A program made the translations under genes and the position numbers. Shown piece by piece: positions 35,168 through 44,468 of a DNA stretch of 64,000 bases (position 1 is the first letter of the stretch; each line of letters begins with the position of its first letter). The DNA is taken from assembly GCF_030686865.1 (NCBI RefSeq), contig NZ_JAQYUS010000005.1, positions 224,568-288,567 on the forward strand, written 5' to 3'. The notes under the pieces were generated by a model. The model made no database searches. It was not told the origin of the DNA and saw only the letters and a list, made by a program, of their open reading frames with translations. Origin of the DNA: Kaistella sp. SH40-3. GTDB lineage: Bacteria > Bacteroidota > Bacteroidia > Flavobacteriales > Weeksellaceae.

Positions 35168-36892
35168 TTACAATTTATCCTTCATCATTTTAATAAATAC
35201 AGAAGGTTTTAAATCAAATTTTCGACGGAAATTATCTGAGAAGTTTTCAGTGCTAGAAAATCCTGCAATCGAGGCAAGTTCCTTAACATCCTTATTAATA
35301 TATTTTACATCATTTTTAAGATGGTCAATAATATAATCTAAACGCAGATCACTAATATATAGTGCAAAATTTTTCCCTTTATAAGTATTGATGATTTTTG
35401 AAAAATAAGTAGAATTAGTACCTAAATCCTCACTTAAAGATTTCTGAGAAATCTGTGGATCCAAAAATTTATTTTCATTTTCAAACTGTTCTAATTGCGT
35501 TAGAATATTTTCTACAAAAAGAGGGTTAAGACCAGGTATTTTATTATAAAATTCATAATCAAATTTCTGAATGTGATGTATATCAGTTGAATAATCAAAC
35601 GATTTTTCATCCTCAGCGCTTGCGTTTTTTTGCTGAGCAATAATTTCCTCAAATCTCTTTTTGTAACTTTGTTTTTCCTTTTGAATACGAAGACCGAAAA
35701 GTAGAAATCCAACTAGGAAAAAGACAAATATTACTACGAAAATAATTCTCTGATTTTGCATCGAACTTTCAATTCTATTTTTTTCTGCTACCAGTTTTTT
35801 GGTGTCATATTCCTTAACAATCCTTTGGTACAGATATTTATAATTTTTCTCATATGATCTGTCGAGTACCATTAGTTTGTTAATGTATTCAAGTTGCTTT
35901 TCGGTATTGCCAGTAGATTTATAATATTTAATTAAAATTTCATAGGCCGATCGGAACTGGGGATCAAGTTTTTTGGTTTGATTATAATGTTTATCAATTT
36001 CTTCCAAATATTTTACGGCTAATTTTTGTTTTCCTGTGTTCCAATAAGACATTCCTAAATAGAAAACTTCCGTATTGTGTTGCCATTGATCATTGTACAA
36101 TCTAATCGCTTCAGAAAATTTTGAGATTGCAGTTTCATAATCTTTTGAGTAATAAGCATCTGTGCCTTCAGAAGATACAAAATAGGGAATGTATTGATTG
36201 AGTTTGTTTTGTTCGAGATAATCAAAAGCTTCTTTTAAAAGCGCTTTGTTTTCTATAAAATGTTTAAGTTTTGTATTAGAATCGATAAGGCTCATTAGTG
36301 AATAGATATAATACACTTGGTAATTTTTTCCCAACGCTGTTTTATTTTCTAAATTTTCCTTAAAAAATTTTAAACATACGATCAATTCTTTGTTAGCATC
36401 TTCATACTGCCCTAGATAAATTTTATTTTGAGCGATATAATAAATAGTTTTATTGAATATATAACTATCACCAGACTCCTGTGATAATTTATTAGCTACC
36501 AAAATATCATCCAGCGCCTTTTGATAAAATTCTTCAGACATATTGATATTGCCCCGATTAAGGTAAGCATCCATTACCGTTTTTTTAACCTTAGAATTTT
36601 TTGCTGCAAATAATGCACTATCTGCATATTTTATGTTTAAAGGATATTTGCTATTTACACTTGCGTAACGATAGGCGAAAAATAATGCTTCATTATTCTT
36701 TTCATTTTCAGATTTTTTAATGTAAAAATTAATGAGTTCCCACATCTTTGTAGGATTATTTGTGTTAGAATCAATGTTTTTTTCAATCTGCTCATTAGTT
36801 AAATTGGACTTCAACTCGGTTTGAGCACCAAAAGTGGTGTGAAAATTTAATAAAATTAGAATAAGAATAGAAAAAATATATTTCAGTTGCAT
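35168..36892 (-). CDS. Membrane-anchored TPR/AraC-type regulator
   Basis: A 574-aa protein: signal peptide (about 1-22), tetratricopeptide-like helices to about residue 370 (for example AISKFSEAIRLYNDQWQHNTEVFYLGMSYWNTGKQKLAVKYLEE), one transmembrane segment (IIFVVIFVFFLVGFLLFG, about 385-403), a coiled coil, then an AraC-type double HTH (about 485-574; DVKELASIAGFSSTENFSDNFRRKF). The architecture places the TPR sensor in the periplasm and the DNA-binding part in the cytoplasm. This design is common in Chryseobacterium. It is divergent from the small lipoprotein. Confidence 0.88.
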   Translation of the reverse strand: MQLKYIFSILILILLNFHTTFGAQTELKSNLTNEQIEKNIDSNTNNPTKMWELINFYIKKSENEKNNEALFFAYRYASVNSKYPLNIKYADSALFAAKNSKVKKTVMDAYLNRGNINMSEEFYQKALDDILVANKLSQESGDSYIFNKTIYYIAQNKIYLGQYEDANKELIVCLKFFKENLENKTALGKNYQVYYIYSLMSLIDSNTKLKHFIENKALLKEAFDYLEQNKLNQYIPYFVSSEGTDAYYSKDYETAISKFSEAIRLYNDQWQHNTEVFYLGMSYWNTGKQKLAVKYLEEIDKHYNQTKKLDPQFRSAYEILIKYYKSTGNTEKQLEYINKLMVLDRSYEKNYKYLYQRIVKEYDTKKLVAEKNRIESSMQNQRIIFVVIFVFFLVGFLLFGLRIQKEKQSYKKRFEEIIAQQKNASAEDEKSFDYSTDIHHIQKFDYEFYNKIPGLNPLFVENILTQLEQFENENKFLDPQISQKSLSEDLGTNSTYFSKIINTYKGKNFALYISDLRLDYIIDHLKNDVKYINKDVKELASIAGFSSTENFSDNFRRKFDLKPSVFIKMMKDKL

Positions 36893-37030
36893 AAATCCTT
36901 AATAATGTGATTATCAGTAATGTAAATTATTTTTAAACACTTGTTTTACAATAATACTGTAATTTTTTTGAAAAAACAGTACATAATTTACAATTTACTT
37001 GTTATTTTTTACAAAGTAACGGTTATTATT

Positions 37031-37063
37031 TTTGCTTAATAATTAGCAACTACCATACATTTG
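37031..37063 (+). promoter_or_regulatory. Promoter of the small lipoprotein gene
   Basis: TTTG at 37031-37034 and TACATTTG at 37056-37063 are 21 nt apart, matching the consensus well. The ATG is at 37078. Confidence 0.7.
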
Positions 37064-37077
37064 TAAAAATTAAACGT

Positions 37078-37311
37078 ATGAAAAGATTAGCAGTTATATC
37101 AGCAGTAGTTTTTACTACACTTACATTAAACTCTTGCAGACAGGCAGATGATGTATTATCTCCAGAAGAACAGGCAACTTTACAAAAAGTAAGAGATTCT
37201 TCTAATGTATCATCACAAAGAGATTATGTTGATTCTATAAATAATAATCAAGGTGCTAATACCGCTTCATTTGCAGAAGACGGAGAAATTGTTCCACCAC
37301 CAAAAAAGTAA
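37078..37311 (+). CDS. Small lipoprotein
   Basis: A 77-aa protein with a lipoprotein signal peptide (lipobox LNSC, Cys20) and a short, disordered, polar mature part ending in PPPKK. It has its own strong promoter and terminator, so it may be abundant. The next residues after the cysteine (RQADD) resemble an SLE-like surface export signal only weakly. Not assigned to a family; function unknown. Confidence 0.8.
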   Translation: MKRLAVISAVVFTTLTLNSCRQADDVLSPEEQATLQKVRDSSNVSSQRDYVDSINNNQGANTASFAEDGEIVPPPKK

Positions 37312-37761
37312 CCCCTTAAATAAGATATTTTTTTTTCATCATTTGTGTTGGTTCTTCCTCGAAGTTATTCGGGGAAGAATCGTTTTTATACGTTTGGTAA
37401 TATAGTAACTCACAAATATAATATTTGCTTTATCATTTTATTATTTTTTTAATAATCTTAACTTCTATTTTATATGTACACAACTAAATATAGAAAAATT
37501 TTAAAATATCTTCTTTCCAAAAATTTCTCCTCTAAAGTTTTTTGCTCCTTCATTTAAAATATTTTTTATTTATAATTATTAAGTGAATCGTGTTAAAAGA
37601 GATTTGCTTGTAACCTTCAATTTATATGTAATTAAATATCATTTTCTTAATTATCAAATTTGTAAAATAATGGCACAAAAAATATTAAATTTTAAAAAAG
37701 TTTATTTTCTTAGTTCTCAAATTCAATTCAATTAATTATCTTTGTAAAAATTCAGATTTAT
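37312..37761. other. Gene-free 450-bp region with terminator and promoter
   Basis: After the lipoprotein, a terminator stem TTCTTCC (37352-37358)/GGAAGAA (37373-37379) is followed by CGTTTTTAT. About 330 bp of very AT-rich DNA follows without a plausible ORF. A -7 element TATCTTTG (37737-37744) precedes the E1 gene. Nothing else recognised. Confidence 0.7.
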
Positions 37762-40191
37762 ATGGAAACTACCTATATCGAAACACAGCAGATTTCATTT
37801 CAAGACTTTAAAAACCAAATCCTGGAAGATTATAAACTGGGCAGAATTTCCCGGGAGATGTCTTATCTCGGAAGAAGGGAAGTTTTGACTGGAAAAGCGA
37901 AATTCGGAATCTTTGGCGATGGTAAAGAATTACCGCAATTGGCCATGGCCAAGGTTTTTAAAGATGGTGATTTCCGATCTGGATACTACCGTGATCAAAC
38001 TTTTGCATTGGCAATTAATGCTGTAACGGTAGAAAGTTTTTTTGCGCAATTGTATGCTGATACCAGTATTGAGCGCGAACCCGCTTCTGCCGGCCGACAA
38101 ATGAATGGACATTACGCTACCCGTAGTTTGAATGAAGACGGAAGTTGGAAAAACTTAATGAAGCAAAAAAATATTTCTTCTGATATTTCCCCAACCGCTG
38201 GCCAAATGCCTAGATTATTAGGATTGGCCTTGGCTTCGAAAGTATACAAATCCGTAAAATTTGAAGGTTCAGAAAAGTTTTCAGATAACGGAAATGAAGT
38301 TGCTTTTGGAACCATCGGAGACGCTTCTACTGCAGAAGGACATTTTTGGGAAACTTTAAATGCCGCTTGTGCCTTACAAGTTCCGATGATCACCTCAATT
38401 TGGGATGATGGTTACGGGATTTCTGTTCCTACCCATAATCAAAGAGCAAAAGTAGATATCGCAGAAATGCTTTCAGGCTTCCAAAGAAAAGAAGGAGAGA
38501 ATCAAGGTTGTGAAATTATTCAGGTAAAAGCCTGGGATTATCCATCGCTTTTAGACGCTTATGCAAGAGCAGAACATTTTGCGAGAACAGAAAGTGTTCC
38601 TGTTGTAGTTCATGTTATTGAAGTGACGCAGCCGCAAGGTCACTCAACATCTGGATCTCACGAAAGATATAAAGATGAAGACCGATTGAAATGGGAAGGA
38701 GAATTTGACGGATTACTAAAATTCAAAGAATGGATTTTAGATTACTCCATCGAAATTGAAGGCGAAGAACAACAGTTGGCCACTGCAGAAGAATTAGAAA
38801 AAATTGAATCTGAAGCAAAATCTTTTGTAAAGGCGGGACAGAAAAAAGCCTGGGAGAATTATCAGAAAACGATTCAGGATTTGAAAGAATCAGTACTTCC
38901 TTTGGTTGAAAATTTAAAATTACAAAATGCTGAAGTTGCTGCAGAATTAGAAAAATTCAATGCTGTGATTTCTGTAGCGAAGAAAGATATTTTCCATTTG
39001 GTAAGAAAATCATTGTTGCTGACAAGAGCAAATCCATCAGCAGAAAGACAAAATCTTCAAACGAAATTCGAAGAAATTTACGCTGTTGAAAAAGAAAATT
39101 ATTCTTCTCATTTATATTCTCAGTCAGAATGGAAAGCAACCAATGTAAAAGAAGTTGCGCCAGTGTTTTCCGATGCTTCAGAAACCGTTGACGGTAGAGT
39201 AGTCGTTCGAAATAACTTTGATAAAATTTTTGAAAAATATCCTGAAACTTTAGTCTTTGGTGAAGATGCCGGTAATATCGGTGACGTAAATCAAGGTTTA
39301 GAAGGACTTCAGGAAAAATATGGCGACATAAGAATCGCTGATACCGGAATTCGGGAAGCCACAATTCTTGGACAGGGAATTGGAATGGCGATGCGTGGTT
39401 TAAGACCAATTGCGGAAATTCAGTATTTGGATTATATTCTTTACTGTTTGCAAGGAATGAGCGACGATTTAGCAACCGTTCAGTACCGAACAAGAGGCGG
39501 ACAAAAAGCACCGTTAATCATCAGAACACGTGGACACCGATTAGAAGGAGTTTGGCATTCAGGTTCACCAATGGCCGGAATTCTTAATCTTTCAAAAGGG
39601 ATTTTAGTTTTGGTGCCGCGTAACTTAACGATCGCTGCAGGGTTTTATAACACCATGCTTCAAGCGGATGAACCGGCATTAATTATCGAATGTTTAAACG
39701 GTTACCGTTTGAAAGAAAAGCAACCGGACAACATAGGCGAATTTACCATTCCTGTTGGGAAAATTGAAGTAACGAAAGAAGGTAAAGATGTTACTTTGGT
39801 AACGTACGGGTCAACCTGGAGATTAGTAATGGAAGCAGCAGCAGAATTAGAAAAAATCGGAATTTCTACGGAAGTGATTGATATTCAATCTTTAATTCCA
39901 TTTGATTTAAGCCATGAGATTTCTGAAAGTGTGAAGAAAACAAACCGACTAGTAATCATCGATGAAGATGTAGAAGGTGGCGCATCTGCGTTTATTCTGC
40001 AGCAAATTTTAGAAAAACAAAAAGCATTTAGATATTTGGATTCTGATCCATTAACTATTTCTGCCGAAAATCACCGTCCGCCTTATGCGAGCGATGGCGA
40101 TTATTTCAGCAAACCAAGTGTTGATGATATGGTTGAGAAAGTTTACGCTTTGTTTACGGAAACTAATCCAACGAAATTTCCGAAAATCTAA
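37762..40191 (+). CDS. 2-oxoacid dehydrogenase E1, fused alpha and beta subunits
   Basis: An 809-aa thiamine-diphosphate enzyme. The alpha part (about 1-350) has GDASTAEGHFWETLNAACALQVPMITSIWDDGYGIS, and the beta part (about 460-800) has DTGIREATILGQGIGMAMRGLRPIAEIQYLDYI and the C-terminal transketolase segment with RLVIIDEDVEGG. A charged helical linker joins them. Fused E1 proteins of this kind serve branched-chain (or pyruvate) dehydrogenase complexes in Bacteroidetes; sequence alone does not settle the substrate. lpdA follows, but E2 is not in the window. Confidence 0.9.
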   Translation: METTYIETQQISFQDFKNQILEDYKLGRISREMSYLGRREVLTGKAKFGIFGDGKELPQLAMAKVFKDGDFRSGYYRDQTFALAINAVTVESFFAQLYADTSIEREPASAGRQMNGHYATRSLNEDGSWKNLMKQKNISSDISPTAGQMPRLLGLALASKVYKSVKFEGSEKFSDNGNEVAFGTIGDASTAEGHFWETLNAACALQVPMITSIWDDGYGISVPTHNQRAKVDIAEMLSGFQRKEGENQGCEIIQVKAWDYPSLLDAYARAEHFARTESVPVVVHVIEVTQPQGHSTSGSHERYKDEDRLKWEGEFDGLLKFKEWILDYSIEIEGEEQQLATAEELEKIESEAKSFVKAGQKKAWENYQKTIQDLKESVLPLVENLKLQNAEVAAELEKFNAVISVAKKDIFHLVRKSLLLTRANPSAERQNLQTKFEEIYAVEKENYSSHLYSQSEWKATNVKEVAPVFSDASETVDGRVVVRNNFDKIFEKYPETLVFGEDAGNIGDVNQGLEGLQEKYGDIRIADTGIREATILGQGIGMAMRGLRPIAEIQYLDYILYCLQGMSDDLATVQYRTRGGQKAPLIIRTRGHRLEGVWHSGSPMAGILNLSKGILVLVPRNLTIAAGFYNTMLQADEPALIIECLNGYRLKEKQPDNIGEFTIPVGKIEVTKEGKDVTLVTYGSTWRLVMEAAAELEKIGISTEVIDIQSLIPFDLSHEISESVKKTNRLVIIDEDVEGGASAFILQQILEKQKAFRYLDSDPLTISAENHRPPYASDGDYFSKPSVDDMVEKVYALFTETNPTKFPKI

Positions 40192-40203
40192 TAAATACAA
40201 TTT

Positions 40204-40241
40204 ACTTTGTCAAAGTTTAAAATCTTTGACAAAGTTTTTTT
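40204..40241 (+). terminator. First terminator after the E1 gene
   Basis: Perfect 12-bp stem ACTTTGTCAAAG (40204-40215)/CTTTGACAAAGT (40224-40235) with a T-run. A related, non-palindromic sequence lies after carB. Confidence 0.85.
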
Positions 40242-40248
40242 AACACTC

Positions 40249-40284
40249 AACCCTTTCAGCCTTTCAAAAGCTGAAAGGGTTTTT
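40249..40284 (+). terminator. Second, tandem terminator before lpdA
   Basis: Perfect 12-bp stem AACCCTTTCAGC (40249-40260)/GCTGAAAGGGTT (40270-40281) with T-run. Two in tandem imply lpdA has its own promoter (near-consensus TAAATTCG at 40317-40324). Confidence 0.9.
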
Positions 40285-40341
40285 AATTAAGGCTATTAAA
40301 CCTCAAAAAAATTCCGTAAATTCGCATTAAATTTTTAAATA

Positions 40342-41733
40342 ATGAACTACGATATTATTGTCATTGGGAGTGGGCCTGGTGGATACGTTACGGCAATCAG
40401 AGCCGCACAATTAGGTTTTAAAACTGCCATTATTGAAAAAGAAAGCCTGGGCGGAATTTGCTTAAACTGGGGTTGTATCCCAACAAAAGCATTGTTAAAA
40501 TCTGCACACGTTTTTAAATATTTGAAACAAGCCGAACAATACGGTTTAAATAAAGTAGAAAATCCTGGTTTTGATTTTTCAAAAGTCATCCAGAGAAGTA
40601 GAGGAGTTGCCACGAAAATGAGTGGTGGAATCGCTTTCCTGATGAAGAAAAATAAAATCGACGTTATTATGGGAACAGCAACCTTACAAAAAGGTAAGAA
40701 AGTTTCTGTAACCGATAAAGATGGTAAAGCCACTGAATATTCAGGAGAACATATCATTATCGCAACCGGAGCACGTTCAAGAGAATTGCCAAATATTCCA
40801 CAGGATGGAAAAAAAATAATCGGATACCGTCAGGCAATGACACTTCCTGAGCAACCAAAATCTATGATTGTTGTAGGTTCAGGTGCGATCGGAATTGAGT
40901 TCGCAGATTTCTACAACACTATGGGAACCAAAGTTACTGTGGTAGAATTCATGCCGTTTATTTTACCTGTTGAAGATGAAGATACTTCAAAACACGTGGA
41001 GAAATCTTTGAAAAAATCAGGGATTGAAATCATGACCAATGCTTCCGTAGAATCTGTTGATACTTCCGGAAATGGCGTAAAAGCAACCGTAAAAACAGCA
41101 ACTGGAAATATTACTTTAGAAGCAGATATTTTACTTTCAGCCGTTGGAATCTCCTCCAATATTGAAGGTCAAGGTTTCGAAGAAGTTGGAATCCAGACTG
41201 ATAAAGGAAAAGTTTTAGTGAACGAATGGTACGAAACTTCGGTTCCGGGCTATTATGCGATTGGTGATCTATTGCCAACCCAGGCTTTAGCGCACGTTGC
41301 GTCTGCGGAAGGAATTACGTGTGTTGAAAAAATCAAAGGACTTCACGTAGAAAAAATCGATTATGGCAATATTCCGGGATGTACGTATGCTCATCCGGAA
41401 GTGGCGTCTGTTGGTTTAACCGAAAAGCAAGCGAGAGAAAAAGGATACGAACTGAAAGTAGGTAAGTTCCCGTTCTCGGCTTCCGGAAAAGCAACTGCAA
41501 ACGGTGATACCGATGGTTTCATCAAAGTGATTTTCGATGCGAAATACGGTGAATGGCTTGGTTGTCACATGGTTGGCGACGGCGTTACCGATATGATTGC
41601 AGAAGCAGTTGTAGCGCGTAAATTAGAAACTACCGGTCACGAAGTGTTGAAGTCAATTCACCCGCATCCAACCATTTCGGAAGCAGTGATGGAAGCAGTT
41701 GCGGCCGCTTATGGCGAAGTGATTCACATCTAA
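40342..41733 (+). CDS. lpdA: Dihydrolipoyl dehydrogenase (E3)
   Basis: A 463-aa FAD flavoprotein. FAD motif IIVIGSGPGGYVTAIRAAQLG, redox disulfide GGICLNWGCIPTKALL, NAD motif VVGSGAIGIEFADFY, and the catalytic His-Glu near the C-terminus (IHPHPTISEAVMEA). It reoxidises lipoyl groups of the 2-oxoacid dehydrogenase complexes and fits its place after the E1 gene. Confidence 0.95.
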   Translation: MNYDIIVIGSGPGGYVTAIRAAQLGFKTAIIEKESLGGICLNWGCIPTKALLKSAHVFKYLKQAEQYGLNKVENPGFDFSKVIQRSRGVATKMSGGIAFLMKKNKIDVIMGTATLQKGKKVSVTDKDGKATEYSGEHIIIATGARSRELPNIPQDGKKIIGYRQAMTLPEQPKSMIVVGSGAIGIEFADFYNTMGTKVTVVEFMPFILPVEDEDTSKHVEKSLKKSGIEIMTNASVESVDTSGNGVKATVKTATGNITLEADILLSAVGISSNIEGQGFEEVGIQTDKGKVLVNEWYETSVPGYYAIGDLLPTQALAHVASAEGITCVEKIKGLHVEKIDYGNIPGCTYAHPEVASVGLTEKQAREKGYELKVGKFPFSASGKATANGDTDGFIKVIFDAKYGEWLGCHMVGDGVTDMIAEAVVARKLETTGHEVLKSIHPHPTISEAVMEAVAAAYGEVIHI

Positions 41734-41757
41734 AATATTCAAAATATTGATATAGAA

Positions 41758-41785
41758 AACTCCAGTAATTTGCTGGAGTTTTTTT
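41758..41785 (+). terminator. Terminator after lpdA
   Basis: AACTCCAG (41758-41765) pairs with CTGGAGTT (41773-41780), followed by seven T. Confidence 0.93.
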
Positions 41786-42128
41786 ATTTGGGGCAACTTA
41801 ATCCGCCGTGAATTTATAATGAACTTGTCGAAGTGTTCCAAATTTTTTATTTCATTTCTTTTCGTAAAAAGCACTCCACTAAAGTCAGTTTGCAGAGTGG
41901 ATATTTTATAAAAACTATTTTTTTTAGAAAACCCGATGTCTCTGATTTGTGATGCATGAAGACAATTACAAATCCCATATAATCTGATGGACGGATTTGG
42001 TGTCACCCATTACGCAAAGTCTCCTAAATTTGAGCCACAATAACCAAAACCACATCTTCAATTTGTGATTCCCTGTTTTTTATTAGTCCTTTTTCATCAT
42101 CCTAATTAAGTCATTTAATAAAAAAATT

Positions 42129-42317
42129 CAATTTAATACTACTTAATATCAGCATTAATCATATAATTATAAGCCTAAGACGCAAAAATATAAGTTTAAT
42201 GCTTATAAATATCAGTCTAAGACGTAAAACTATAAGCCTAAGTCGTAATAATGTAAGTCTAAGACTTATTAATATCAGTTTAAGACTAATAAATATAAGC
42301 CTAAAACATAAAATACA
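42129..42317. repeat. Tandem array of nine 21-bp units
   Basis: Units begin at 42129, 42150, 42171, 42192, 42213, 42234, 42255, 42276 and 42297, exactly 21 bp apart. The approximate consensus is AAGYCTAAGACKTAAWAATAT, and the best unit contains the palindrome AAGTC-TAA-GACTT. A weaker unit may start at 42108. Units differ from each other by several bases, so the array is old. Both strands stay open because 21 is a multiple of three. Confidence 0.85.
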
Positions 42318-42459
42318 ATTTATACTTGCGGTCTCAATCCTTTCGTGTGATCCAGTCAATAATCCGTGCCTTACCCGACAGCGCTAATTTTTAATCTGGG
42401 TCGTGCATTCTTTATTTCCCAAAAATTCTTATCTTAACATCAAATTATTATATATGCAC

Positions 42460-44394
42460 ATGAAATCTTTTATTCCGGTTTTTTTATTGACAGGGGCAGC
42501 ATTTTTTGCTCAAACTAAGAACGATATTGTCGTTCCTAATGAAAATTTGATAACTGAGAATATTCCAGCGATTCCGAAAAGTTTAAGTACGACCATCAAG
42601 AAATATACGGAAAGCAGAAGCGCCAACTTTACCGCAATTCACCCGAATGGGAAAGAGTTGATTATGGTGACCAGATTTGCTTCAACCAATCAATTGCATC
42701 ATTTAACGCAACCTTTAGGGAACAGAAAACAAATTACGTTTTTTGACGAACCTGTGAATTCCGCGGATTTCGAACCAACAAAAGGAGATTATTTGGTCTA
42801 TTCTAAAGACATTGGCGGAAATGAATTCGGTCAACTTTTTAGATTAGATTTAAAGACGATGGAATCTACCTTATTAACCGATGGCGGAAGATCCCAAAAT
42901 GGAGGAATGCGCTGGAAGAAAGATGGTTCAGGATTTTATTTTTCATCGACCAAAAGAAATGGTGGCGACCGGGATATCTATTATATGAATCCTTTGAAGC
43001 CAGAAGAAACCAAATTAATTTTGGAAGTGCAAGGCGGCGGTTGGGGAATTTCTGACATTTCTGAAGATGGTAAAAAACTCATCATCGGAGAATATGTATC
43101 TGCCAATGAATCTTATCTCTATTTATTCGATACAGAAACCAAAAAACTGGAACCAATCACGGATAGAAACGAAAAACAAATTGTGCAAGCGAGTGCGAAA
43201 TTTGCCAAAAACTCAGATGAGATTTGGTATGTAACCGATCGCGATAATGAGTTTAAAAGATTGGCTTTAATGAATTTGAAAACGAAAAAGATAAACTATT
43301 TCACCACTGAAATTCCATGGGAAGTTTCGGGTTTATCTTTATCGAAAGACAAATCAAAAATCGCTTTTGAAATTAATGAAAGCGGTTTGAATAAACTGTA
43401 TTTAATGGATACTTCGACCAAGAAATATTCTGAAATTAAATTGCCAGTTGGCTTAATCAACAGCACTGCTTTTACAAAAGACGGAAAGTCGCTCTTCTTC
43501 TCGCAATCAACTTATGATTCTTCTTCAGACATTTACCGTCTTGATTTGGCTACCAACAAAATTGAAAGGTGGACAGACAGCGAACAGGGGGAAATGCCGA
43601 AAGCCGAAATGGCAAAACCAAAATTGATTGAATGGACGAGTTTTGACAAGATGAAAATCTCTGGATTCTATTATCCTGCTTCTAAAAAGTTTACAGGGAA
43701 AAGACCAGTGATGATCAATATTCATGGTGGTCCAGAAGGTCAGTCGATGGCATCATCATTAGGAGCAAATAATTATTACACCAATGAAATGGGCGTTGCG
43801 GTAATTTACCCAAATGTCCGTGGTTCTTCAGGTTTTGGTAAAACATATATCGCGAGTGACAACGGTTTCAACAGAATGGATTCGGTACAAGATATCGGAG
43901 CATTATTAGACTGGATTGCCAAACAACCAGAATTAGATAAAGACCGAATTATGATCATGGGCGGAAGTTATGGCGGTTTCATGACCTTGGCGACGGCTTA
44001 TGAGTATGCAGACAGAATCAGATGTTCCGTGGATGTGGTTGGAATTTCTGACTTTAATACCTTCCTGAAAAATACCGAAGAATACCGACGTGATTTAAGA
44101 AGAGCAGAATATGGCGACGAACGCGATCCGAAAATGAGTGCGTTTTTCACCAAGATTGCACCTTTAAACAATACCGATAAAATCAAAAAACCCATGTTCA
44201 TCATCCAGGGAACCAACGATCCTAGAGTTCCGGTAACGGAGGCGATGCAAATGCGAGATAAATTAAAAGCGCAGGGAAATACCGTTTGGTACTTAGAAGG
44301 AAAAAATGAAGGACACGGATTCCGAAAGAAGGAGAATGTAGATTTTCAAAGGTTAGCGGTAATTAAATTTATGCAGGAATATCTTTTAAAATAA
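42460..44394 (+). CDS. S9-family serine peptidase (prolyl oligopeptidase type), exported
   Basis: A 644-aa protein with a signal peptide (MKSFIPVFLLTGAAFFAQ), a WD40-like/TolB propeller (about 60-390) and a C-terminal alpha/beta hydrolase. The catalytic serine is in MGGSYGGFM, with Asp in QGTNDPRVPV and His in GKNEGHGFRKKEN. It resembles dipeptidyl/acylaminoacyl peptidases and probably cleaves peptides in the periplasm. ATG 42454 (two residues longer) is an equal alternative start. Confidence 0.93.
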   Translation: MKSFIPVFLLTGAAFFAQTKNDIVVPNENLITENIPAIPKSLSTTIKKYTESRSANFTAIHPNGKELIMVTRFASTNQLHHLTQPLGNRKQITFFDEPVNSADFEPTKGDYLVYSKDIGGNEFGQLFRLDLKTMESTLLTDGGRSQNGGMRWKKDGSGFYFSSTKRNGGDRDIYYMNPLKPEETKLILEVQGGGWGISDISEDGKKLIIGEYVSANESYLYLFDTETKKLEPITDRNEKQIVQASAKFAKNSDEIWYVTDRDNEFKRLALMNLKTKKINYFTTEIPWEVSGLSLSKDKSKIAFEINESGLNKLYLMDTSTKKYSEIKLPVGLINSTAFTKDGKSLFFSQSTYDSSSDIYRLDLATNKIERWTDSEQGEMPKAEMAKPKLIEWTSFDKMKISGFYYPASKKFTGKRPVMINIHGGPEGQSMASSLGANNYYTNEMGVAVIYPNVRGSSGFGKTYIASDNGFNRMDSVQDIGALLDWIAKQPELDKDRIMIMGGSYGGFMTLATAYEYADRIRCSVDVVGISDFNTFLKNTEEYRRDLRRAEYGDERDPKMSAFFTKIAPLNNTDKIKKPMFIIQGTNDPRVPVTEAMQMRDKLKAQGNTVWYLEGKNEGHGFRKKENVDFQRLAVIKFMQEYLLK

Positions 44395-44419
44395 AAGAGA
44401 CCCTTTAATTCTTAAACAT

Positions 44420-44446
44420 AAAGCCGCAATTTCGATTGCGGTTTTG
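44420..44446 (+). terminator. Terminator after the S9 peptidase gene
   Basis: CCGCAAT-TTCG-ATTGCGG (44424-44441) with flanking A/T pairs and TTTTG. Confidence 0.88.
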
Positions 44447-44468
44447 TGCTTTTAAATAACATTTAATT

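Larger units (their letters stand above)
41734..42459. other. 726-bp gene-free region rich in repeats
   Basis: Besides the lpdA terminator and the 21-bp tandem array, it holds a GTCGAAGTG-type repeat fragment (41821-41839) and words such as GGATTTGTAATTG on the minus strand near 41950-41980 and AATCCGTGCCTTACCCGAC near 42361-42379. The latter look like eroded dispersed intergenic elements known from flavobacterial genomes. No credible gene. Confidence 0.55.

Noticed and set aside
38957..39511. 184-codon antisense ORF within the E1 gene
   Set aside because: It lies opposite a strongly conserved gene, has no family motif, and is low-complexity (Leu/Phe/Arg) as expected for a shadow frame.
41653..42006. 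117-codon minus-strand ORF overlapping the lpdA end
   Set aside because: Half lies opposite lpdA and its terminator; no conserved pattern.
42129..42317. Possible CRISPR array
   Set aside because: Units are contiguous 21-mers without unique spacers and no cas genes are nearby.
42159..42387. Two opposite ORFs with heptad repeats (RLIFISLK on minus, LRLINIS on plus)
   Set aside because: They are by-products of the 21-bp array, which stays open in all frames; no start context or family support.
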